42,249 nucleotides of DNA, from the NCBI GenBank assembly GCA_024274705.1, contig JAJSAL010000117.1, forward strand, positions 1 to 42,249, given 5' to 3'. The position numbers and the translations under genes are program-made. Under the pieces are notes generated by a model. That model worked only from the letters and a program-made list of their open reading frames with translations, was not told the origin of the DNA and did no database searches. The stretch is from Spirochaetota bacterium. Lineage in GTDB: Bacteria > Spirochaetota > Spirochaetia > SPDA01 > JAJSAL01. Position 1 is the first letter of the stretch; each line of letters begins with the position of its first letter. Shown one piece after another: positions 36,247-42,249 of this stretch.

Positions 36247-37266
36247 ATGAAACGTCACACCACCATCGAAGATGTTGCAAAGGCCGCCGGCGTATCCAAA
36301 TCCACGGTCTCCAGGGCTCTCAACAACGCTTCCAGGATAAGTATTGAGACCCGGGAACGTGTTTTAAGGATTGCCGAGGAACTCAAGTTCGAACCGAGCC
36401 ACATTGCCAGGAGCCTGTCCACCCGAAGAACCATGACGGTAGGTGTCCTTTTGGAGGACATTCTGAACAGTTTTTTTACCGAGGTTGCAAAAGGAGTTGA
36501 GACGGTAGTAAAGAAGGCAGGCTACACCATGCTCCTCACCAGCAGTGATTATGACCTGGAAGAGGAGTACCGCCTTACCCGTATCCTGGTTCGAAACAAG
36601 GTGGACGGTATCCTTATTACACCCATCAGGGAGGATTCGAAAGCGATAGAGTTCCTTAAATCGAGACATATACCCTTTTTTATGATGAATAATAAATCGG
36701 AAGATCCGGACGTAAGCTGGGTGGATACCGAGAATATCGAAGGCGGGTACATCGGCGCAAAGTACCTGACCGATCTCGGGCACAGGAGGATGATGTATAT
36801 CGGTTCGGACAAGCTCCGGGGGACCAGGGAACGGTTCGAGGGTTTCCGGAAAGCCCTGGAAGAAAAAGGGATTCCCCTGGATGACCAGCTGATCCTGGGG
36901 GATGTGAATGCTCAGAAAGAAGGGTATGCCCTTATGAACAGGTTCCTGGAAAAAGAAGGTGTTTCTTCCCTTCCCACGGCGATCATGACGGTGAATGATG
37001 CTGTTGCCATAGGTGTGCTGGAAAGCCTGATCGAGCATAACGTAAAGATCCCGGAGGATGTGTCTCTCCTCGGTTTTGACGACATCAATATTGCGGGACT
37101 TATCCGGGTACCCCTTACGACGGTACATCAACCCAAGTTCGCCATGGGAGAAGTTGCTTCCTACATGCTTATCAACGCTATCGAAGGGCAGGCGAGAACA
37201 CGGGCGCAGCAGTTTCTCCTGAAACCTCACCTTGTAGTGCGGGAATCATGCAGGGAGTTGAGTTAA
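36247..37266 (+). CDS. LacI-family transcriptional repressor
   Basis: The 339 residues have the LacI helix-turn-helix at the N-terminus (TIEDVAKAAGVSKSTVSRAL, residues 5-24), the hinge helix (HIARSLSTRRT) and a periplasmic-binding-protein-like effector domain (TVGVLLEDILNSFFTEV, DGILITPI, LGHRRMMYIG, LLGFDDINIAGLIRVPLTTV). AAGGGAAA precedes the ATG. It is encoded inside the operon it most likely controls, through O1 and O2. The effector is probably the ligand of the ABC importer downstream or a product of it. Confidence 0.95.
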   Translation: MKRHTTIEDVAKAAGVSKSTVSRALNNASRISIETRERVLRIAEELKFEPSHIARSLSTRRTMTVGVLLEDILNSFFTEVAKGVETVVKKAGYTMLLTSSDYDLEEEYRLTRILVRNKVDGILITPIREDSKAIEFLKSRHIPFFMMNNKSEDPDVSWVDTENIEGGYIGAKYLTDLGHRRMMYIGSDKLRGTRERFEGFRKALEEKGIPLDDQLILGDVNAQKEGYALMNRFLEKEGVSSLPTAIMTVNDAVAIGVLESLIEHNVKIPEDVSLLGFDDINIAGLIRVPLTTVHQPKFAMGEVASYMLINAIEGQARTRAQQFLLKPHLVVRESCRELS

Positions 37267-38280
37267 GTGAAAAGCAGGGAACGGGTTTTGAAAGCGATCA
37301 ATTTCGACTATCCTGACCGGCCGCCGATTTCCCATGCCATTCTGCCCTCGGCGCAGCTCTATTACGGGGAAAAACTACGGGACATATTGAAAGACGTGCA
37401 TGAAGATTTCGGATGGAACGTGCTGCCCGACATGAGCCCGAAAGAGTATCCCCCGTATTACAGGAAAGGAGAGCACCGTGACGGTTTCGGTACCCTCTGG
37501 TCCTGTGCCGAGGACGGTGAGTACGGGGTTCCGAAACAGGTTCCCCTGGAAAACTGGGACGATTACGGGGAGTACCGGTGGCCGGATTTTGAAATAAAAC
37601 CGGCAAAAAAACATCTTTACAGCGGACACATGGATGGTCCGAGTGAGGATTATTATGCCCGGGGAGGGTGGATAACCTTTTTCGAGCAGATGCAGCAGCT
37701 CAGGGGTTTTAACCAGGTGCTCCTCGACCTGGCAATCAAGGATAAGATGGTCTACCGCCTGCGGGACGATCTTCTGGAATTTCACTTACGGCACCTGGAC
37801 AAGTGGCTTACGTTCAATTATGACGGTCTCCACTTCGCCGATGACTGGGGAAGCCAACAGAGCCTGATGATCGATCCTGAACTGTGGCGGGAGTTTTTTA
37901 AACCTGCTTATAAAAAAATGTTCGACAAGGTATTAAGGGCAGGCCTGGATGTTCATTTCCACTCCGACGGATACATCATCGATATTATTCCTGACCTTCT
38001 CGATATCGGGGTAAAGGTAATAAACGCCCAGGTGAACATCATGGGCCTGGACGAGATGAAGAAACGATTTAGCGGCAGCGTGTGTTTTCGTACCGACTTG
38101 GACCGCCAGAATGTAACGTTATTCGGTACACCCGATGATGTCCGTAAACACATCGATTCGGTCTTCAGGGCGGTAGGATCGGAAAAAGGCGGGGTTATCT
38201 CTTGCGGTGAAATCGGCAGGGATACGCCCCTGGATAATATCAAAGCGATGTACGAAACGTTTATGAAGTTCCGGTTTTAG
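37267..38280 (+). CDS. UroD-superfamily protein with HxDG variant site (paralogue 2)
   Basis: The start is a GTG directly after the lacI stop, with GGGAG in the end of lacI. The protein begins MKSRERVLKAINFDYPDRPP and has 337 residues. The metal-site position reads His232-Ser-Asp234-Gly (HFHSDGYIIDIIPDL), again with Asp in place of the zinc-binding Cys; Cys at ISCGEIGRDTP is near the position of the last zinc Cys. HFADDWGSQQSLMIDPELWR is conserved in many such proteins. Its role is unknown, but the operon suggests it acts on the imported compound. Confidence 0.83.
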   Translation: MKSRERVLKAINFDYPDRPPISHAILPSAQLYYGEKLRDILKDVHEDFGWNVLPDMSPKEYPPYYRKGEHRDGFGTLWSCAEDGEYGVPKQVPLENWDDYGEYRWPDFEIKPAKKHLYSGHMDGPSEDYYARGGWITFFEQMQQLRGFNQVLLDLAIKDKMVYRLRDDLLEFHLRHLDKWLTFNYDGLHFADDWGSQQSLMIDPELWREFFKPAYKKMFDKVLRAGLDVHFHSDGYIIDIIPDLLDIGVKVINAQVNIMGLDEMKKRFSGSVCFRTDLDRQNVTLFGTPDDVRKHIDSVFRAVGSEKGGVISCGEIGRDTPLDNIKAMYETFMKFRF

Positions 38281-38300
38281 ATCCGGCAGGGAGGAGAAGC

Positions 38301-39368
38301 ATGAAATCGAGAGAACGGATGGTTACAGCACTCAAATCGGGAACTCCCGACAGGGTTCCGGTGTACGATTTTCTTTTCAGCCTCCGGTTCATGCAGGAAA
38401 AACTGGGATACACTACGGAACTGTACGACGGAGCAACCCAGGTGAAACTTGCCGGTTCTATCGGACTGGACGGGGTGTTCGTTCCCATCAATGGGTACTG
38501 CGGCTTCGAAGATGAACCTCATCCGGAAGGCACGAAGTATGTGGACGAGTGGGGGGTGACATACATCAAGAACGGATGGCCTGTAATGGCTCAAATAGAT
38601 GTTGCCCTTACAAGCAGAAAAGACTGGGAATCCTACTCCATGCCGAAACCCGACGCGCCCCACCGGCTTAACATGATAAAAGATGCGGTAAAGGCGAACA
38701 CCGGTGAGATCGCCATCCTGGTTGGTCTTCTCGGTCCTTTTACCATGGCGTACTGGTACTTTTTTGACCTGGCAAATCTTTCCCTCCTGGTATATGACGA
38801 CCCGGAGCTTATCCATGAAGTAAACGACGCCTACTGCGACTGGGTCCTGTCGGTAGCACAACTCGCTTTTGACGCAGGAAAAATCGACGCTTTTATCCTG
38901 GCGGATGACTGGGGGGGTACCAATGCACTTCTCATGTCTCCGGCGCACTTAAGGGAGTTCTTCATTCCACCTTTCAGAAAAATCGTGGAGGGACTGAAGA
39001 GATTCAGTCTGCCGGTTCTCATGCACAATGACGGCAACCTCTGGGCCGTGCTCGATGACCTGGTGGATACCGGTATAAACGGGTACCACCCTGTGGAACG
39101 TGCCGCATCCATGGAACTGGGCAGGGTGAAAGAGCTGTATAAGGGCAGGCTCTGTCCTGTGGGCAATATCAACAACAAGACGACCATGGTGAACGGAACC
39201 CCGGAGGATGTGACCCGGGAAGCCATGGAGTGTATGAAAACCGCCGCCCCCGGGGGAGGTTACATTCTGGCAACAGACCACAGCATACACGACGATATAC
39301 CGAACGAAAATGTATATGCGTATATCGAAGCGGCAAAGAAATATGGGACATATCCCCTTACATTTTAA
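38301..39368 (+). CDS. UroD-superfamily protein with HxDG variant site (paralogue 3)
   Basis: The 355-residue protein opens with MKSRERMVTALKSGTPDRVP, preceded by a strong GGGAGGAG site. The site motif is His242-Asn-Asp244-Gly (VLMHNDGNLWAVLDDLVD), followed by GYHPVERAASMELGRVKELY and the terminal LATDHSIHDDIPNENVYAYI. The ILADDWGGTNALLMSP block parallels paralogue 2. Together with the other two it forms a set of HxDG members distinct from the zinc-type member at 28.6 kb. It is followed by a hairpin and the importer genes. Confidence 0.84.
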   Translation: MKSRERMVTALKSGTPDRVPVYDFLFSLRFMQEKLGYTTELYDGATQVKLAGSIGLDGVFVPINGYCGFEDEPHPEGTKYVDEWGVTYIKNGWPVMAQIDVALTSRKDWESYSMPKPDAPHRLNMIKDAVKANTGEIAILVGLLGPFTMAYWYFFDLANLSLLVYDDPELIHEVNDAYCDWVLSVAQLAFDAGKIDAFILADDWGGTNALLMSPAHLREFFIPPFRKIVEGLKRFSLPVLMHNDGNLWAVLDDLVDTGINGYHPVERAASMELGRVKELYKGRLCPVGNINNKTTMVNGTPEDVTREAMECMKTAAPGGGYILATDHSIHDDIPNENVYAYIEAAKKYGTYPLTF

Positions 39369-39376
39369 GGAATTGG

Positions 39377-39397
39377 CATGCCGGATAGTCCGGCATG
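39377..39397 (+). promoter_or_regulatory. Hairpin between UroD paralogue 3 and the binding-protein gene
   Basis: CATGCCGGA, a 3-base loop and TCCGGCATG form a perfect 9-bp stem without a T-tract. It may stabilise the binding-protein mRNA end or pause polymerase; it is not a typical terminator. Confidence 0.5.
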
Positions 39398-39448
39398 ATC
39401 ATCACCTGTCCGTTGGGCAGGGAATAAATATAGAAAAGGAGAGCTTGT

Positions 39449-40492
39449 ATGAAAACAAGGAAAATCCTCGTCATCGCTGTAGCGGTCATCTTCATGTTGG
39501 CCTGTACAGCGGCAGTCTTTGCCGGCGGACAGAAAGAAAGCGCGGCAAAAGGTGATATGCCGAAGCGTGTTGGTTATGTAACTAATTACGCCATGCATGA
39601 GTGGTACCAGAACGTCATGAAAGGTATGAAAGATCGTGCAGCCCAGCTTGGTATAGAGCTGGAGATTATCGATGCCAACCTGGACATGGCGAAAGAGGTT
39701 TCCGCCGCGGAAGACCTGATCGCTAAAGGTGTGGATGTGCTCATCATTACACCGGTTGACCAGAAAGGCGCGGAACCTATCTTGAGAAAAGCTGAAGCCG
39801 AAGGGATCCCGGTTGTTATCGAGGCAAGCCCGGTAGAGGGAATGACCACACTGGTTGCTATCTGCGACTATGACTGCGGTTACAAAGGCGGTGTAGAGAC
39901 TGCGAAGATTTTCAAGAAAGAAATCGGCGGTACCGCTAGGCTCCTTGCGATCGACCTGCCGATGCTCAGGCCGTGTATCCTGAGAGTTGACGGCTTTATC
40001 GATGGTTTTCGCTCGGTTTATGATGACCTGGAAGTTGTTCACAGGCTGGACGGACAGGGTCTCAAGGACCAGGCCCTCCAGGTATCGACGGATGCCCTCA
40101 CAGCAGACCCGGATATCAACGTGATCTACGGATGCAATGACGATTCCGCCCTGGGTGCGCTTCAGGCGTTTCGCGCAGCCGGTCTTAACGAAGATGAACT
40201 GATCGTGTGTGGAACCGGCGGTGAAGGTAATGCGTTTATCCATGCTCTTGAGGAAGGCGGCGCGTACAGGGTGGAAGCTTTGATGTTTCCTGAAAATGTC
40301 GGCTATGAATGTATCGACATGGCTGTGAAACTGTACCAGGGCCAGGAAGTACCTGAGCATTATGTTACAGCAACGCAAGCGGTAAATGCCGACAATTACA
40401 CCGATTACTACACCTTAAGCGGCGATGTCCGGACGATCAACTGGGATACCGTTCGTAACATCAAGACCGAAAGCGCCTGCGCAAAATACTAG
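39449..40492 (+). CDS. Ribose-type ABC importer substrate-binding protein
   Basis: This exported binding protein of the RbsB/XylF class (periplasmic-binding protein type 1 fold) has 347 residues. The signal peptide (MKTRKILVIAVAVIFMLAC and on to VFAGGQKES) is of the kind common in spirochaetes. The mature part follows the family: VGYVTNYAMHEWYQNVMKGM, LIAKGVDVLIITPVD, DINVIYGCNDDSALGALQAF and GTGGEGNAFIHALE. AAAAGGAG precedes the ATG. The ligand is unknown; a sugar or sugar derivative is usual for this class. Confidence 0.93.
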   Translation: MKTRKILVIAVAVIFMLACTAAVFAGGQKESAAKGDMPKRVGYVTNYAMHEWYQNVMKGMKDRAAQLGIELEIIDANLDMAKEVSAAEDLIAKGVDVLIITPVDQKGAEPILRKAEAEGIPVVIEASPVEGMTTLVAICDYDCGYKGGVETAKIFKKEIGGTARLLAIDLPMLRPCILRVDGFIDGFRSVYDDLEVVHRLDGQGLKDQALQVSTDALTADPDINVIYGCNDDSALGALQAFRAAGLNEDELIVCGTGGEGNAFIHALEEGGAYRVEALMFPENVGYECIDMAVKLYQGQEVPEHYVTATQAVNADNYTDYYTLSGDVRTINWDTVRNIKTESACAKY

Positions 40493-40523
40493 TTTTGTTG
40501 TAGAATAGAACAGCAGATCTCTG

Positions 40524-40549
40524 TTCCCCGGCTCTATGGAGCCGGGGAA
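40524..40549 (+). terminator. Strong hairpin after the binding-protein gene (leaky terminator or processing site)
   Basis: TTCCCCGGCTC, a 4-base loop and GAGCCGGGGAA form a perfect 11-bp stem, followed by AGATTTT. The T-tract is weak. Such hairpins commonly keep binding-protein mRNA more abundant than that of the permease and ATPase. Confidence 0.65.
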
Positions 40550-40585
40550 AGATTTTCCGGATTACGTAATTAAGGGAGAAACACC

Positions 40586-41572
40586 TTGGCAAAAGCGGAA
40601 CTTGAAAGGCAATCACTGGGCACGAAACTGATCCTCTTCAACGAGGTCATGCTGGTACTGATCCTGGTCATCATCTCCGTGATCATTTCCATAGGATCCC
40701 CCAAGTTTTACAGTACAACGAACATTTTGAACATTCTCCGGGACAGCTCCATGGCCATCATCGCCGGTATCGGTATGACAATGCTCCTCATTACCGGGGA
40801 AGTCGATCTGTCTATAGGTTCCCTGGTAGCTTTCGTTGGTGTTGTAACCATGGATATTACCAATAAAACAGGGAACTTCCTCCTGGGTTTTCTCGCCGGT
40901 GTAGGTCTGGGTGCCCTTGTGGGACTTGTCAACGGTCTTGTGCGGACCAAATTGAAGGTCAGCTCACTCATCGGGACTATAGCCATGATGATGGTGCTCC
41001 GGGGAGGCGTATACTTGTATTCCCTGGCAGCGGTTCAGAACTATCATCAGCTCAACTCATTTTATATGTTCGGGAACGGCTACGTTGGAATCCTCCCTGT
41101 TCCGATCCTCGTTATGGCGGGTCTCTATATCATATTTCTTTTTGTTATCAACCGTTCCGTTATCGGCCGGCGGCTCTACGCTACCGGTGGAAATGCCATC
41201 GCCGCTCAAATCTCGGGTATTAAAGTGGACCGCCTGAAGATTCTTACCTTTATGGCTAACTCCATGTTTGCCGCCATTGCGGGAATTATCCTTGTGTCCC
41301 GGATGAACTCGGGACAGCCCAACTCCGGTACAGGTTTCGAACTGACCGTTATTGCGGGAGTTATTCTGGGAGGCACCAGCCTGGGAGGCGGGGAAGGAAC
41401 ACTGGTAGGGACCCTTATCGGGGTACTCATCCTCAGGATTATAAATAACGGGATTATCATCCTCAGGATGAACCAGGACTGGCAGATCGTTATAGCGGGG
41501 GTCGTCATTATCCTCGCGGTGTTTATCGATAATAAGCGTAAAGTCGCGCGGTCCAGGATTATTACAACCTGA
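40586..41572 (+). CDS. Ribose-type ABC importer permease
   Basis: The 328-residue inner-membrane permease of the RbsC family has about nine hydrophobic segments. The family motifs GIGMTMLLITGEVDLSIGS, LVGLVNGLVRTKLKVSSLIG, RRLYATGGNAIAAQISGIKV and GGTSLGGGEGTLVGTLIGVL (the coupling region and its flank) are clear. The start is TTG at 40586 with AAGGGAG upstream. It pairs with the binding protein and the ATPase that follows. Confidence 0.93.
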   Translation: MAKAELERQSLGTKLILFNEVMLVLILVIISVIISIGSPKFYSTTNILNILRDSSMAIIAGIGMTMLLITGEVDLSIGSLVAFVGVVTMDITNKTGNFLLGFLAGVGLGALVGLVNGLVRTKLKVSSLIGTIAMMMVLRGGVYLYSLAAVQNYHQLNSFYMFGNGYVGILPVPILVMAGLYIIFLFVINRSVIGRRLYATGGNAIAAQISGIKVDRLKILTFMANSMFAAIAGIILVSRMNSGQPNSGTGFELTVIAGVILGGTSLGGGEGTLVGTLIGVLILRIINNGIIILRMNQDWQIVIAGVVIILAVFIDNKRKVARSRIITT

Positions 41573-41586
41573 GAATGGAGAATCGG

Positions 41587-42249
41587 ATGTCGGATACGAT
41601 ACTGTTAGAAGTGAAAAATATATCGAAAGAGTTCCCCGGGGTAAAAGCCCTGGACAATGTACATCTTTCCCTGCACAAAGGGGAAGTACATGCCTTGTGC
41701 GGTGAAAACGGGGCAGGCAAATCGACGCTCATCAAGATCCTTGCCGGGATCTATCAGAAGGACGAGGGTGAAGTCCATTTCGAAGGAAAAATGATTGAAC
41801 TCCATTCCGCCCATGATTCTCTGAGCATCGGTATTAAGGTGGTGTTCCAGGAACTCTCCCTCATTCCGAACCTTTCGGTTGCAGAGAATGTTTTTCTCGA
41901 ATCATTCCCTCTCAAGAATAACCATACCATTGACTGGCAGAAGATGTATGACGGGACCAGGGGGCTCCTGGATTCCATAGGCCTCGATGTAGATCCAAAG
42001 GATTCCCTGGGCCGGCTTACCATTTCCCAGCAGCAGATGGTGGAGATAGCCCGGGCCATTTCTCACGAGGCAAAAGTAGTCATTATGGATGAACCTACCT
42101 CCGCTTTAAGCCCGAAAGAAATAAAATCCCTGTTCAACGTGATAAAACGGCTTAAGGAGATGGGGATCGGGATTCTTTACGTCACCCACAAACTGGAAGA
42201 GGTGTTCGAAATTTGTGACAGGATTACCGTGTTCCGGGACGGACAATTC
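41587..42249 (+). CDS. Ribose-type ABC importer ATPase (RbsA-like), cut by the window end
   Basis: The first 221 codons are present. The first nucleotide-binding domain shows Walker A GENGAGKSTLIKIL, the Q-loop VVFQELSLIPNLSV, the signature TISQQQMVEIARAI and Walker B VVIMDEPTSAL, and the H-loop His of YVTHKLEEV. Full RbsA-type ATPases have two such domains and about 500 residues, so the rest lies beyond the window. GGAG is placed 6 bases before the ATG. Confidence 0.93.
   Translation, partial: MSDTILLEVKNISKEFPGVKALDNVHLSLHKGEVHALCGENGAGKSTLIKILAGIYQKDEGEVHFEGKMIELHSAHDSLSIGIKVVFQELSLIPNLSVAENVFLESFPLKNNHTIDWQKMYDGTRGLLDSIGLDVDPKDSLGRLTISQQQMVEIARAISHEAKVVIMDEPTSALSPKEIKSLFNVIKRLKEMGIGILYVTHKLEEVFEICDRITVFRDGQF

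Overview
The window looks like a chromosomal segment from an anaerobic, carbohydrate-using bacterium. My best guess is a spirochaete (Spirochaetota). The reasons are the style of the exported binding protein (Phe-Ala-Gly-Gly-Gln-Lys-Glu-Ser after the signal peptide), several small lipoproteins, a K+-type membrane pyrophosphatase, and a fucose-isomerase/ribulokinase/epimerase sugar operon. No rRNA or other phylogenetic marker is present, so this is a moderate-confidence inference.

Layout. (1) 0.25-7.9 kb, minus strand: a MATE exporter, a PAS-GGDEF-EAL protein, an araBAD-like operon (isomerase, ribulokinase, frameshifted 4-epimerase) with two operator-like palindromes in front of it, and a truncated HcyBio/DUF39 gene. 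(2) 8.0-21.2 kb, plus strand, visibly AT-rich: a complete type I-B CRISPR-Cas locus in the order cas6-cas8b-cas7-cas5-cas3-[AlbA_2/Schlafen-like gene]-cas1-cas2-cas4, then a leader and an array of 40 repeats and 39 spacers. A decayed ISAs1-type transposase fragment abuts the distal end of the array. (3) 21.5-28.5 kb: a lipoprotein/FecR/lipoprotein cassette, an unknown protein, HflX, a membrane pyrophosphatase broken by an in-frame TAA, and a HAD phosphatase. (4) 28.6-42.2 kb: a methyl-transfer and sugar region. It holds one uroporphyrinogen-decarboxylase-fold methyltransferase with a zinc HxC...C site, a NagB-like/PfkB pair, a P460-type cytochrome lipoprotein, and a minus-strand operon (TrpD-like transferase and zinc alcohol dehydrogenase) under a clear cobalamin riboswitch with terminator. 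Divergent from it is a LacI-controlled operon with three more UroD-fold proteins, the LacI repressor, and a ribose-type ABC importer that runs off the window.

How the parts may work together. The 34.5-42.2 kb block reads as one regulon. A LacI repressor gene sits inside the operon, and two matching operators lie 147 bp apart around a consensus promoter. An importer brings in an unknown ligand, and UroD-fold proteins of the methylcobamide-methyltransferase superfamily may process it. The B12 riboswitch on the divergent side supports a corrinoid link. No corrinoid protein or MtaB-type methyltransferase is in the window, so the chemistry is open.

Disrupted genes. Three genes carry a single in-frame TAA inside recognisable coding sequence (cas7, the pyrophosphatase, the dehydrogenase), and the epimerase has a one-base frameshift. 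In the pyrophosphatase the TAA replaces the Glu of the conserved TEYYT motif, which is what a GAA-to-TAA change would give. Either this genome is decaying at these loci or the sequence has errors. Recoding of TAA is the least likely explanation, because most other genes here stop normally on TAA.
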